64,000 nucleotides of DNA from Candidatus Defluviilinea proxima (GCA_016721115.1 JADKIW010000001.1:2681501-2745500), one strand, 5' to 3'. Counted from the stretch's first letter, positions 7,666 through 17,379 are shown. The notes: generated by a model not told the origin, from the letters alone. A program made the numbers and translations.

Positions 7666-9924
7666 CTACCTCTTCAATCCCTCCACCACCTTTGCAGGTG
7701 ACATCGGCAACTCTGTCATCCTCACGCCGATGGCGTTATAGATCGCATTCGCAATCGCCGCAGGCGGCGGGACAATAGGCACTTCGCCGACTCCTCTCAC
7801 TCCGTAAGGATGCCCAGGGTTTGCGACTTCCACAAGGATCGTGTCGATCATCGGCAGGTCGAGCGCGACGGGCATACGGTAATCGAGCAGACTCGCGTTG
7901 AGCAATCGTCCCTGTTCATCGTAGAGATACTCTTCGTTCAATGCCCAGCCAACGCCTTGCGCAACTCCGCCTTGAATTTGACTCTCGACATACGCACGAT
8001 GAATCGCTTTGCCAACATCTTGAACCGCTGTGTAACGTAGGATCTGCACTTTGCCTGTGTCAGGATCCACTTCCACATCTACGATATGAACCGCAAAGCC
8101 AGGATTATTCCCACGCGGTTGGACTGCCGCACTGGCAACGACAGGTCCACCTGTTTCGTCCAATTTTTCGGCGAGTTCTTTGAAGGTCAACTTTTTATCG
8201 CCTGACGAAAAGACTCCGTTCTCAAATGTAACAGTATCCTTTTCCACTTCCCAAAGGATGGCGGCACGTTCCTTCAATTTCTCGATCAGTGCTTTGCCAG
8301 TTTCAATAACCGCCCAACCCGTTGCAAACGTTGTGCGGCTTCCATATGTCCCTTCGGTGTAGCCGACCGAGTCCGTATCCGCCACAATGGGATGCACATC
8401 CTCGGCAGAGATTCCCAGAGTCTCTGCAAGTTGCATGGCAAGTGATGTACGTGAGCCGCCGATATCCACAGAACCTTCCAACAGGCTCACGGTTCCATTG
8501 TTGTTCACGCTGGCAGAGGCTGAAGATTTTCCTCCATAGTTAAACCAAAAGCCTCCAGCAACGCCGCGCCCTCTATTCGGTCCAGTAGGAAGCGGTGATT
8601 TGTAATGATCCGATTCTTTCGCGGCTTGAAGAGTCTCCAAATAGCCAATCGTCTTAAAAGCCGCGCCGTCAATTCTTCGATCACCTTCTTGCACGCCGTT
8701 GAGCAAACGAAACTCGATCGGGTCCATGCCAAGTTTTTCAGCAAGTTCATCAATGATCACTTCCGCAGTGAAGGCGGCATTCGTTCCGCCCGGTGCGCGA
8801 TACGCGGCAGTGCGCGGCTTGTTGACCACGATATCGTAGCCATCGACAAGCCCGTTCTCGATCTTATACGGCGCAAACATCACCACCATCGCACCACCAA
8901 CGGGTGAACCAGGATATGCGCCCGCTTCATACAATAGTTCCGCTTGCGCGGCTGTGATCTTACCGTTTGCATCAACGCACATTTTGACTTTGATGTACGA
9001 ACCCGAAGTAGGCCCTGTTGCCGCCAACACATCCGCACGGCTCATCGTCAGCTTGACGGGGCGGTATCCGCTTTTCTTTGAAAGCAATACGGCGAGTGGC
9101 TCAAGATACACGCCGTTCTTGCCGCCGAACCCGCCGCCGATCTCCATCGGGATAACACGAATATTCGAGACAGGGATCTCAAGAATTTCCGCCACTTGAT
9201 CGCGCACACCAAACGAACCCTGTGTACTGCACCAGATCGTCACTTGCCCATCGGGGTTGTATTGAGCCGTTCCATTTTGCGGCTCGATGTATCCCTGATG
9301 CACCATCTTTGTATTGAATTCGCGCTCAACGATGAACTTCGCTTCCTTGAATCCTTTTTCGATATCGCCGCACGCATTCTGTCCATGCCATGCAATGTTC
9401 GTTGGCGTATCGCCTTTTTTGCCAAACTCGTCTGTGCGCAAATCGTCAAGCAAAATAGGACTCTCTGCCTCGATGGCCTTTCTCACATCTAAAACAGGAG
9501 TCAACACCTCATACTCGACTCTGATCAATGACAGCGCTTCATTCGCAACGTGGAGGCTGGTCGCTGAAACTGCGGCCACTGCATGACCGAAGTAAAGGAC
9601 TTTGTCACGTGCCAAGACGTTGTTGCTTTGATATTTACGGTCTATAACGCTTTCGCCCAATTCAACGATCTTGCTTTCGAGGTCAGGGAAATCTTTCGCA
9701 GTGATGACCGCATGCACGCCATGAAGTTTTTCTGCATCACTCGTATCAATCGAGATAATCTTCGCATGTGCATGCGGACTCCGCAGTACCGCACCGTATA
9801 ACATGCCCGGTAAGCGAATGTCCGCGCCGTATGCGGCTCGTCCCGTTACTTTATCCACGCCATCATGTCGGAGTGGGGAAGTGCCGATGACTTTATATTC
9901 AGTTGGTTTGTCTAAAGTTGTCAT
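7666..9924 (-). CDS. Molybdenum hydroxylase, molybdopterin-binding large subunit
   Basis: 752-residue catalytic subunit of the xanthine dehydrogenase/aldehyde oxidase family. It starts with the conserved VTGRAAYGADIRLPGMLYG, has GGGFGGKNG and AYRAPGGTNAAF in the cofactor and substrate region, and near the C-terminus GVGEVPIVPP, whose Glu is the catalytic base of the family. It lacks the AYRCSFR loop of CO dehydrogenase, so oxidation of a purine, aldehyde or aromatic substrate is more likely. Partner iron-sulfur and FAD subunits lie upstream at 10019-11360, separated by a 94-base gap filled by a repeat. Confidence 0.9.
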   Translation of the reverse strand: MTTLDKPTEYKVIGTSPLRHDGVDKVTGRAAYGADIRLPGMLYGAVLRSPHAHAKIISIDTSDAEKLHGVHAVITAKDFPDLESKIVELGESVIDRKYQSNNVLARDKVLYFGHAVAAVSATSLHVANEALSLIRVEYEVLTPVLDVRKAIEAESPILLDDLRTDEFGKKGDTPTNIAWHGQNACGDIEKGFKEAKFIVEREFNTKMVHQGYIEPQNGTAQYNPDGQVTIWCSTQGSFGVRDQVAEILEIPVSNIRVIPMEIGGGFGGKNGVYLEPLAVLLSKKSGYRPVKLTMSRADVLAATGPTSGSYIKVKMCVDANGKITAAQAELLYEAGAYPGSPVGGAMVVMFAPYKIENGLVDGYDIVVNKPRTAAYRAPGGTNAAFTAEVIIDELAEKLGMDPIEFRLLNGVQEGDRRIDGAAFKTIGYLETLQAAKESDHYKSPLPTGPNRGRGVAGGFWFNYGGKSSASASVNNNGTVSLLEGSVDIGGSRTSLAMQLAETLGISAEDVHPIVADTDSVGYTEGTYGSRTTFATGWAVIETGKALIEKLKERAAILWEVEKDTVTFENGVFSSGDKKLTFKELAEKLDETGGPVVASAAVQPRGNNPGFAVHIVDVEVDPDTGKVQILRYTAVQDVGKAIHRAYVESQIQGGVAQGVGWALNEEYLYDEQGRLLNASLLDYRMPVALDLPMIDTILVEVANPGHPYGVRGVGEVPIVPPPAAIANAIYNAIGVRMTELPMSPAKVVEGLKR

Positions 9925-9954
9925 TTCGTATTCCTTACTTGTTGTGCAGGTTCA

Positions 9955-10014
9955 CTATAGACCATGGACCGTTGACGATGGACGATAAAATGGTCAACGG
10001 TCTATGGTCTATAG
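9955..10014. repeat. Inverted heptad repeat between hydroxylase subunit genes
   Basis: Arms of 22 bases (9955-9976 and 9993-10014) match as reverse complements at 21 positions. Each arm is itself a run of degenerate 7-base units of the form ATRGACC or GTCTATG. The stop codon of the iron-sulfur subunit gene lies five bases beyond the right arm. A related element is at 13415-13470. Confidence 0.85.
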
Positions 10015-10018
10015 TCCG

Positions 10019-10501
10019 TCAAACATCAGCCGCATCCAATACGGCTTTTACGATTCGATCATAGCCCGTGCAACGACACAAATTCCCTGCCAGCCATGCA
10101 CGGACTTCCTGTTCGCTTGGATCTGGGTTTTGGTCGAGCAAGGCTTTGCTGGCAACGATGAAACCCGGTGTGCAATATCCGCATTGCAGGGCGGCGTGTT
10201 CGATGAATTTTTGTTGTAAGGGATGAAGCCCGTTAGGTGATGCGATGCCTTCAATGGTTGTGACGGAACGTCCCTGAATTTCAACGGCTAACACAAGGCA
10301 TGAGTTGACCAGCACGCCATCGAGGATGACATTGCACGATCCGCAATTGCCGTTGTTGCATCCTTCTTTTGTACCCATGAGACCAACTGTCTCACGCAGA
10401 ACTTCAAGGAGACTTTGATGTGGCTCGCACAGGAATTCCATTTCCTCGCCGTTGATTGTGGCTGTGATATGAGTCTTATTCGGCATATTTTCCTCCTGCA
10501 C
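10019..10501 (-). CDS. Molybdenum hydroxylase, [2Fe-2S] subunit
   Basis: 160-residue electron-transfer subunit with two [2Fe-2S] clusters. The N-terminal plant-ferredoxin-type domain has CNNGNCGSC plus a later Cys in VNSCL. The C-terminal helical domain has CGYCTPG and NLCRCTGYD. It would pass electrons from the molybdenum centre to the FAD subunit. Its start overlaps the end of the FAD-subunit gene by 26 bases, indicating co-translation. The order FAD, Fe-S, Mo subunit is common in this family. Confidence 0.93.
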   Translation of the reverse strand: MQEENMPNKTHITATINGEEMEFLCEPHQSLLEVLRETVGLMGTKEGCNNGNCGSCNVILDGVLVNSCLVLAVEIQGRSVTTIEGIASPNGLHPLQQKFIEHAALQCGYCTPGFIVASKALLDQNPDPSEQEVRAWLAGNLCRCTGYDRIVKAVLDAADV

Positions 10502-11360
10502 GTTCGATGGCTATGTTTAAGGTACGTTCAACAAGAACGGCCACTAAATGTTTACGATGTTCGGCCGTGCCGCGTAAGTCTGTGATGGGTTTGGCGATCG
10601 CTTGTCCCCTCTTTGCGGCCTCTTTGACGTTTTCATGAGTCAACGCTTTCCCTGCGAGAAAATCTCCAGCAGGCGAAGCAAGCAGAGGGGTAGGGGCGAC
10701 CGCTCCGAGTCCAATTCTCACAGCGACGAATCGCTTTCGATCCGCACCCAAAAGAACGGACGCTCCCACACCGACGACAGCGATGTCCATTTCGTTGCGA
10801 GGGATGAAGCGCAGATAACTTGCGCCGAAATTTTCTTTAGGTGCAGGGACAGTGATGGACGTGAGAAACTCACCCGACTGTAAGGCGTTCTTCCCGGGTG
10901 CAACACAAAACGACTCAACGGGAAGCGTGCGTGAACCGTTGGGGCCTGTGATATGACACACCGCCTGATGCACAATGAGTGCAGGAATCGAATCAGCGGC
11001 AGGCGAGGCGTTGCAGAGATTACCTCCCACGCTCGCACGATTTTGAATCTGCACACCGCCAATGAGATGGATGCCATCCACGAGGCCGGGATAGTGTTTA
11101 ATCACATTTGGGTTACTGCAAATCTCATGGCATGATGCCGCCGCGCCGATGCGGAGTCCGTTTTTAGAATCGAATGTGATTTGTGTGAGTTCTGAGATGT
11201 TCTTGATATCAATGACGAGTTTGGTTTGGCGGCGGCCTTCCCGCAATTGCACGAGCAAGTCCGTGCCGCCAGAGAGAATTCGTGCATCCCCATTTTTGTC
11301 AGCAAGAAGAGTGGCGACCTCTTCAACGCTTTTCGGTGCTACATAATCGAACGATTGCAT
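10476..11360 (-). CDS. Molybdenum hydroxylase, FAD-binding subunit
   Basis: 294-residue flavin subunit of the CoxM/xanthine dehydrogenase FAD type. The ILSGGTDLLVQLREG segment (about 30-45) and SVGGNLCNASPAADSIPALI are the two FAD-binding signatures, and the C-terminal CO_deh_flav_C-like region follows. The ATG at 11360 has a strong GGAGGTGT ribosome site. It is the first gene of the three-subunit operon. The oxidised substrate cannot be read from this subunit. Confidence 0.92.
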   Translation of the reverse strand: MQSFDYVAPKSVEEVATLLADKNGDARILSGGTDLLVQLREGRRQTKLVIDIKNISELTQITFDSKNGLRIGAAASCHEICSNPNVIKHYPGLVDGIHLIGGVQIQNRASVGGNLCNASPAADSIPALIVHQAVCHITGPNGSRTLPVESFCVAPGKNALQSGEFLTSITVPAPKENFGASYLRFIPRNEMDIAVVGVGASVLLGADRKRFVAVRIGLGAVAPTPLLASPAGDFLAGKALTHENVKEAAKRGQAIAKPITDLRGTAEHRKHLVAVLVERTLNIAIERAGGKYAE

Positions 11361-11406
11361 GACACCTCCGTTTGTTGGAAACCAATAAGGGCGATTATAC
11401 CTGCGT

Positions 11407-11478
11407 AAACAAACAGGTAGACACGGAAATACGTAGCCGCATCTACCTGTTTGTCTGTTTACTTAATGTACGTGTCTA
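11407..11478. repeat. Inverted octad repeat after the aldo-keto reductase gene
   Basis: A 13-base perfect inverted repeat (11409-11421 and 11442-11454, ACAAACAGGTAGA and its complement) lies in DNA built from degenerate 8-base units such as GTAGACAC and GTAAACAG. The aldo-keto reductase stop codon (11476-11478) falls inside the array. A relative of this repeat lies at 33435-33512. Confidence 0.8.
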
Positions 11479-12444
11479 CTTGCCTTCCCCAAATATCGCT
11501 TCAATCTTCTTCATCACTTCATCTGTCAACTTCGATGCCACTTCCACTGCTTTCATATTCTCGTGCACTTGTTCCACACGGCTTGCGCCCGTAATCACCG
11601 AACTCACGAACGGATTTTTCAAGCACCACGCAATGGACAACTGTGAGATCGTGCAACCTACTTCTTTCGCAATGGGTTCCAAGGCTTGCACCTTTGCCAG
11701 CTTTTCCTGGTTGGTAACATTTTCCTTGAACCAATCCATATTTGTTGTTGCGGCGCGGCTATCCGATGGAATGCCCTTATTGTATTTGCCACTTAGCAAC
11801 CCCGCGGCTAACGGGCTGAACGTTGTGGACCCGTATCCGTACTCTTTATAGAAGCGCTCATACTCGCCTTTGAATCGATATTGTTCAAATAAGTTGTAGC
11901 GTGGTTGCTCCACGACGGGCTTATGCAGATGATGTTTCTCTGCCACTGCAATCGCTTCCACGATCTCCGTCGCGTTCCATTCCGATGTGCCCCAATACAT
12001 CGCCTTGCCCCATTCGATGATATTGTGCATTGCCCACACAGTCTCTTCAATGGGCGTGTTTTTATCAGGGCGGTGACAATACAACACGTCCACATAGTCC
12101 AATTCAAAACGTTTCAGAGAACCGTTGATGCCTTCGATCAAACGTCTGCGGTTCAATGTCTGCTTCTCGTTGATTCCTTCTCGCAAGCCCCAGAATAGTT
12201 TTGTTGTGACAACATAACTTTCCCTGTGCCAGCCAAGTTTCCGAATCGCCGCCCCCATTACCTCTTCCGATTTACCTGCTGCATAAGCTTCTGCATTATC
12301 GAAGAAATTTACACCTGCATCATATGCCGCCGCCATGATCTCAGCCGCCGCATCTATATTCACCTGATCGCTGAACGTCACCCAGGATCCTAACGATAAT
12401 TCGCTTACTCGAATCCCTGTTCTTCCCAAAAACCGATAGTTCAT
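11476..12444 (-). CDS. Aldo/keto reductase, Kv-beta/YghZ-like group
   Basis: 322-residue NADPH-dependent oxidoreductase with a TIM-barrel fold. The catalytic tetrad is visible: Asp in FFDNAEAY, the Tyr of that motif, Lys in VVTTKLFWG and His in YCHRPD. WGTSEWNATEI and the C-terminal VIPGA-like SSVITGASRVEQ support assignment to the group related to potassium-channel beta subunits. Substrate unknown. It is divergent from the LysM gene and ends inside an octad repeat. The ATG at 12444 follows a GGAGG site. Confidence 0.9.
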   Translation of the reverse strand: MNYRFLGRTGIRVSELSLGSWVTFSDQVNIDAAAEIMAAAYDAGVNFFDNAEAYAAGKSEEVMGAAIRKLGWHRESYVVTTKLFWGLREGINEKQTLNRRRLIEGINGSLKRFELDYVDVLYCHRPDKNTPIEETVWAMHNIIEWGKAMYWGTSEWNATEIVEAIAVAEKHHLHKPVVEQPRYNLFEQYRFKGEYERFYKEYGYGSTTFSPLAAGLLSGKYNKGIPSDSRAATTNMDWFKENVTNQEKLAKVQALEPIAKEVGCTISQLSIAWCLKNPFVSSVITGASRVEQVHENMKAVEVASKLTDEVMKKIEAIFGEGK

Positions 12445-12488
12445 GTACTGCCTCCGAATAGATTTTGTATAACCATTATAATCTCGCC

Positions 12489-13423
12489 ATGCGAAAAAGC
12501 TTTTCTTTCATCCTTTTATTGTTGACTGCTTGCGCCCCTCAACAGATTCAATCCACGCCCAAGCCTGTGGACCTCATCCCATATTTCACTCAAACTTCCC
12601 AAGCCCCGCTTCCATTGACTCCAGAGGGGCTGGTTCCCCTTAAGACACCTTTACCTACCTCCACGCCTTTCACTTACTCAGTCAAAGCAGGTGACACGAT
12701 CAGCAGTATCGCGCTCCAATTTGGTGTGACGATTGATGAATTACTTTCTATCAATCCCGAAGTCAATGCAAATGCCATGTCTGTTGGGACAACGCTCAAG
12801 ATTCCCAGTGTCCCCGATAACCCCACTGGTGAAGCGACGCCGACTCCGCTCCGTTCACTGTCCAACAGGTCGAATGTTATTCAACAGCGAATAAAGGCAT
12901 GTGGTGTTTTGTGCTTGCTCACAATGATACATCTGAGTTCATGGAAAACATCAGTGCGCAAGTAACGCTGGTTGACGCGAACGAAAATTTTCTCGCAACG
13001 CAAACTGCCTTACTCCCTTTAGACATTCTTCCTCCCAACACATCATTGCCTCTTTCTATTTATTTTCCTCCCGAACTGCCTGTGGATGCAAAACCACAAG
13101 TACAGATATTGACTGCTATCCGTTTATTGCCGAACGATACGCGATATTTGCCAGCGACAGTCAACAACACGTTGGTAGAGATCAATGCGGAAGGACATTA
13201 CGCAAACATCACTGGCGAAGTCCGTTTGCCAGCGGAATCAAAAGCCGCAACACAAACTTGGGTTGCGGCTGTGGCTTACGATGAAGAAGGTCGTGTGGTT
13301 GGCGTCAAACGCTGGGAAGGAGGCGGGGTCCAGCCCGGAGGAAGTTTAAGCTTCCAGATGAGCGTATCCAGTCTCGGCGGAAGAATGACGCGTGTTGAGT
13401 TTGCGGTGGAAACCAGACCATAG
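12489..13423 (+). pseudogene. LysM-domain lipoprotein, frameshifted
   Basis: The first frame encodes a lipoprotein signal with LTAC lipobox, a Thr/Pro-rich linker and one LysM domain (YSVKAGDTISSIALQFGVTIDELLSINP), then leaves the family-like sequence near 12850. The second frame picks up from about there with FTVQQVECYSTANKGMWCFV and continues as a beta-rich extracellular domain to 13423. One missing base (or two extra) near 12850 would restore a protein of about 310 residues. LysM suggests peptidoglycan or glycan binding at the cell surface. Its stop codon lies in a heptad repeat. Sequencing error is possible. Confidence 0.75.
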
Positions 13424-13470
13424 ACGATAGACCGTTGACCATTGTCCACCGTCCATGGTCCATCGTCTAT
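13415..13470. repeat. Inverted heptad repeat at convergent gene ends
   Basis: Degenerate 7-base units of the ATAGACG/GTCCATG type, with a perfect 9-base inverted pair at the ends (13420-13428 and 13462-13470). It supplies the stop codons of both flanking convergent genes (13421-13423 plus strand, 13467-13469 minus strand). It shares GACCGTTGAC with the repeat at 9955. Confidence 0.8.
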
Positions 13471-15053
13471 TTCCCTTCCAGCCACATATAACGTTCAATG
13501 GGGATGTCGATCGGTGTCAGCACATATCCTTTTACGTAAGGCTTGACCAATTCATATGAAAGATAGTGCACTGTGAATAGTGCGGCGGCATCGTCTACGA
13601 TGATCTGCTCGGCTTGTTGATACATTCCGATGCGCTTGGTCACATCCTGTTCGATGCGCGCGGATTCAAGCAATGTGTCGAGTTCGGGGTTGGAGTATCC
13701 GCCTGAGTTTTGGAGTGCACCACTATGGAACAATACATCGGCAAAGTTTTCAGGGTCGGGATAATCGGCACACCAACCGCCACTGAAAAGTTGACCGTGA
13801 TTACCCGAGTAAATTTGATCGAGATAAAAATTCGGCTCAAGGTTTTCAACCGTGATCGTCACGCCGAGATTCTTTTTCCACATATCTGCCAGGGCGGCCA
13901 CATCAGAACGGATGTAACTTCCAGTGCCTCCGTTGGTAAAGACGATGGGCGGCAGGTTGTCACCGTACTTGGATTGCTTCAAGAGTTCACGCGCTTGCGC
14001 GGGGTCGAAAAGCAAACCTTGGAGTGCAATGTTGAAACCCGGTAAGCCCGGCGGATACAATCCTTGTGCAGGTAAGGCATGTCCACTCGAAACCACGTCA
14101 ATGTATTGCTGACGATTGAACGCCATCGAAAACGCCTTGCGGACGTTGACATCATCAAAGGGTGGTTTGGTTGTATCGAATGTAATGTAGCCTGTGCAGA
14201 GCGAGACGCCTGTGCGCAATTCGTTATGAAGCGGTTCTGTGGGGTCTGTGAACCGTTCGATGGAATACACGCCTGTAATATCTACATCACCTGTTTCATA
14301 TAAACGCTGGCTGTCACCTGAAAACAAATTGACGACTACGTACGGGATTGAAGGCGCACCCAGATAAAAATCCCGATTGGCTTCATATACGATACGTTTG
14401 AAAGATGTCCATTCGGTGATGCGATATGGCCCAGTGCCGTTCGGTTGACGGTACCAATCTTCTCCGTTTTCTACATTTGCTTTATCTACTATGAACGCAG
14501 TGGGATACGTGAGTTTCAACAAGAAATATGGTTTGGGCGCGTCGATCTTGATTTGCAATGTATGTTCATCCACTGCGCTGATTCCCGTGACGTGATCTGC
14601 CTGACCCGCTGCATATTCTTTTGAGCCGACAATATCGCCGAGGTAAGTGAGCGCTGTGTCTGATTCGAGATCGGGGCTTAAAGCTCGTTCCAATGAATAA
14701 ACAAAATCCTGCGCGGTAACAGCGCGTCCATCATGGAACTTGGCATTCGTGCGTAAATGAAACGTGTATGTGGTGCCGTTATCGCTCACATCCCAACTCT
14801 CTGCGAGATCGGGAGTCAAATTCAATTGAGGGTCGAAAGAGACTAATCCACTGAAGACACGTTTGTCGCCAGAACCGTGTGTAGTGGCAGGGTCATATTC
14901 ACGTGGATTTGTGGACTCGCCTCCTTCCAGCACCAAGGCCTGATTCAGCGGAATGTCAATTTGCCACGCTGATACTTGATTTGGCGTAGCGACGTTAAAT
15001 ATGAGAATCGCAACAAGGGATACCGTAAGTATGGAAGTGAACTTCTTAAACAT
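13467..15053 (-). CDS. Peptide/oligopeptide-type ABC transporter solute-binding protein
   Basis: 528 residues from the ATG at 15053, which follows a GGAGGAAAC ribosome site and overlaps the preceding gene by 8 bases; an in-frame extension of 25 residues upstream is unlikely to be used. An N-terminal signal peptide ends at about VSA-W. The family 5 solute-binding pattern is clear: LTPDLAESWDVSDNGTTYTFHL, KFHDGRAVTAQDFVYSLERAL and NGTGPYRITEW. It would capture peptides or similar ligands outside the cell, but no permease or ATPase genes are adjacent, so it probably works with a transporter elsewhere. Confidence 0.9.
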   Translation of the reverse strand: MFKKFTSILTVSLVAILIFNVATPNQVSAWQIDIPLNQALVLEGGESTNPREYDPATTHGSGDKRVFSGLVSFDPQLNLTPDLAESWDVSDNGTTYTFHLRTNAKFHDGRAVTAQDFVYSLERALSPDLESDTALTYLGDIVGSKEYAAGQADHVTGISAVDEHTLQIKIDAPKPYFLLKLTYPTAFIVDKANVENGEDWYRQPNGTGPYRITEWTSFKRIVYEANRDFYLGAPSIPYVVVNLFSGDSQRLYETGDVDITGVYSIERFTDPTEPLHNELRTGVSLCTGYITFDTTKPPFDDVNVRKAFSMAFNRQQYIDVVSSGHALPAQGLYPPGLPGFNIALQGLLFDPAQARELLKQSKYGDNLPPIVFTNGGTGSYIRSDVAALADMWKKNLGVTITVENLEPNFYLDQIYSGNHGQLFSGGWCADYPDPENFADVLFHSGALQNSGGYSNPELDTLLESARIEQDVTKRIGMYQQAEQIIVDDAAALFTVHYLSYELVKPYVKGYVLTPIDIPIERYMWLEGK

Positions 15054-16419
15054 TGTTTCCTCCTTTGCTGTTGCCACGACGAACAATAAAGCCGAGTACA
15101 ACGATACCGATGAGAAGAATGAAAACACAACACATCCCTAGCAGGATAAGTGTAAGAGCAAGGGGAGGTCCGCTTGGGGTGGAGGATGTCCCTGTGGGTT
15201 GCTCTCCAAAAGATGAAGTAGGGATGGGTGTAGCATTTTGATTGGCTTGTGGCGCCCCTGAGATCGGGACGATGGTGGGAACAAAGGTTGGGGTTGGCTG
15301 AGCGGTCGGTTGAGCAGATGTAGACCGTGGCTGAGCTTGAACCGCTTTTCTCCAAGCATCCTCGAGCCCTTCGACGTTAAATCCATACACTTGCGTAAGT
15401 GCATCATCGATTGCCATCCCATCACGCAGGGAAGTGAGCAGGTTTGTCATTTTGTCCTGCCCATACGTTTCGATAAGAAACTTTACAATGCTGAACGATT
15501 GAGTGTAGGAGAGGTTTGCTTTATCCGAAACCTCCGAGAACCCTGCGCTTAATGAGCGGACAGAGAGTAGTGAGTTATCACGAATGGCTTGATCGAGTTG
15601 CGATTGTGAATTCGAGTCGAGGTCTCCTTCACTGTATACGGCTAATCCTTCATTGAGCCAGGTTGGCACGCCGCCAAGACAGGAAAATGTGAGATGACCG
15701 ACGAGCACATGGGTCAACTCATGTACGATAGCTTTGCGTCCCCATTCGAGATCATTTTTTGAGATGCCGATGATGACAATGTCGTGATCGGGGAAAGCCT
15801 GTCCGCCTGTCCATGAAGGTTCGTAGAGGATGGCATCTTTCATGTCATCCGTGTTGGCGTAGATGTAAAGGTCGATGGGAGAATCTGCGGTAAGACCCGA
15901 CTTTGTCTTATTAAACTCAAGTCCACCGCCAGCAGTGTTGAGCAGATCTTGTGCAAAGGCTTGATCGCCAGAATACCAATGTAAATTGAGTTTGCCTTTC
16001 GATACAGTTTCCCATTTGTGTTGGGAATCGAGCCACGTGACTGTTTGTTTGTCGGTTACGGTTTCTGCTCCGCTTTCATCGGTATATCGCCAGCGCCACC
16101 AGATCCCTGCGCCGGGTGGCAGTGATCCGCTTTGGCGCATGTCCCACGTCCACTCCACATCTACAGATGGGGCAGGGGTGAATTGTGGGAAGGCTTTTGC
16201 GATCACTTCGCCACAAGTCAGTTGTTTGGTTCCATATTCAAGGACCACGGATGTGATGTTTGCGTTACTTTTAATGGTAGCGCTGAACGTAACCGTGTTC
16301 GGAAAATCTAGAACAGCCTGATCTTTGGTCACATCTGCTTGGGATGCGGCAAAGGCTGTTTGAACCGGAAGCAGAACGAGGTTAAGAATGAGCGTGAGCA
16401 GGGTCAGAATTCGTCTCAT
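15046..16419 (-). CDS. Secreted HELTH metallopeptidase-like protein, C-terminally anchored
   Basis: 457 residues. Signal peptide (1-25), a beta-rich N-terminal domain, then a gluzincin-type peptidase domain with VHELTHVLVGH and, downstream, WLNEGLAVY. The HExxH plus NEG/E arrangement is that of MA-clan (peptidase_MA-like) proteins. A Thr/Pro/Gln-rich stalk and one C-terminal helix (about 420-445) place the catalytic domain outside the cell. It overlaps the start of the solute-binding protein gene by 8 bases, so the two are co-translated, and breakdown products may be its ligands (inference). Confidence 0.82.
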   Translation of the reverse strand: MRRILTLLTLILNLVLLPVQTAFAASQADVTKDQAVLDFPNTVTFSATIKSNANITSVVLEYGTKQLTCGEVIAKAFPQFTPAPSVDVEWTWDMRQSGSLPPGAGIWWRWRYTDESGAETVTDKQTVTWLDSQHKWETVSKGKLNLHWYSGDQAFAQDLLNTAGGGLEFNKTKSGLTADSPIDLYIYANTDDMKDAILYEPSWTGGQAFPDHDIVIIGISKNDLEWGRKAIVHELTHVLVGHLTFSCLGGVPTWLNEGLAVYSEGDLDSNSQSQLDQAIRDNSLLSVRSLSAGFSEVSDKANLSYTQSFSIVKFLIETYGQDKMTNLLTSLRDGMAIDDALTQVYGFNVEGLEDAWRKAVQAQPRSTSAQPTAQPTPTFVPTIVPISGAPQANQNATPIPTSSFGEQPTGTSSTPSGPPLALTLILLGMCCVFILLIGIVVLGFIVRRGNSKGGNNV

Positions 16420-16501
16420 ATATCATGTCTCCTTGTAAATTATTTGAAAGGTTGGCCGTTTGTCTAACCTTCCAGACACTTTTCAATATCAATAAGTTTG
16501 T

Positions 16502-16530
16502 TTGACGCTTGTATACCTTGCAAGTATAAT
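16502..16530 (+). promoter_or_regulatory. Sigma-70-type promoter of the signalling operon
   Basis: TTGACG at 16502-16507, a 17-base spacer and a consensus TATAAT at 16525-16530. It lies 42 bases before the ATG of the DUF4388 gene. Confidence 0.8.
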
Positions 16531-16572
16531 CCTTTCATTCTCCTGACTCGGGGAGATTTTATTGAGGTATTC

Positions 16573-17379
16573 ATGGCCCTTCGCGGAAATTTGCGTGATT
16601 TTACGATTACACAATTGCTAAACCTGATCAATCTGGCTCATAAGACCGGTACGCTGGTTGTAGATGGCCCGAGTGAGCAGGCTTATATTTCGTTCCGCGA
16701 TGGTAAATTGGCCTATGCTCGTGTTGGTCAGGATGATGGAAGTCTCGCATCTGTCTTACACAAGGCCAATCGTTTGACGGTGAATCAATATCGTGCCATT
16801 GTAGAGCGCGCAGGAAATATTTCTGATAAGGAACTGGGTCTGTTGCTAATTAACTCCGGGTACCTGACACAAGAAGACATCCTTGCCAACTTGCAGGCAT
16901 ATTTTACAGAAGCTGTGCGTCGGTTGTTCACGTGGGTGGAAGGTATGTTCCGTTTTGAAGCGGAAATGATGGCGCCGACGGATCGCATCAATGTACGACT
17001 TGATCTTGAAAACATTATTATTGAAGGTTCGCGCCAATTGCGTGAATGGGAACAGCTTTCTGATGAAATTCCCAGTCTTGAGATGGCGTTGAAATTTACT
17101 GACCGCCCGCTTAAGAATGTGAATTTGAGCGTGGAAGAATGGCGTGTGGTTTCGTTCATTAATCCCAAGAATACGATGAAGCAGATCGGTCAGACTAACA
17201 AGATGAACGACCTCGAGATTCGCAGGATCGTTTATGGTCTCTTGCAAGCTGGTTTGGTAGAGATCGTTCGTCCCGAAGGTGTGGTTGTTCAACAAAGCCC
17301 GAAGATGTTCCCAACGCAAGTGAAAGAGGAACAGAAGTCATTGGTCAACAAATTAATTGGACGTATCAAAACGCTATAG
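16573..17379 (+). CDS. DUF4388 (PATAN-like) regulatory protein
   Basis: 268 residues from ATG 16573; an upstream in-frame start at 16498 would precede the promoter and is rejected. The N-terminus (MALRGNLRDFTITQLLNLI, KTGTLVVDG, ISFRDGKLAYA) is a typical DUF4388 domain, found in bacterial regulators and often beside small GTPases. A middle helical part (ELGLLLINSGYLTQEDI, EAVRRLFTWVEGMFRFE) resembles the rest of this family, and the C-terminus has a winged-helix-like segment. It lies 26 bases before the GTPase gene and may act as its partner or effector (inference). Confidence 0.82.
   Translation: MALRGNLRDFTITQLLNLINLAHKTGTLVVDGPSEQAYISFRDGKLAYARVGQDDGSLASVLHKANRLTVNQYRAIVERAGNISDKELGLLLINSGYLTQEDILANLQAYFTEAVRRLFTWVEGMFRFEAEMMAPTDRINVRLDLENIIIEGSRQLREWEQLSDEIPSLEMALKFTDRPLKNVNLSVEEWRVVSFINPKNTMKQIGQTNKMNDLEIRRIVYGLLQAGLVEIVRPEGVVVQQSPKMFPTQVKEEQKSLVNKLIGRIKTL

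Noticed and set aside
7666..11360. Aerobic CO dehydrogenase (coxMSL)
   Set aside because: The three subunits fit the wider family, but the large subunit has AYRAPGG and not the AYRCSFR loop diagnostic of form I CO dehydrogenase.
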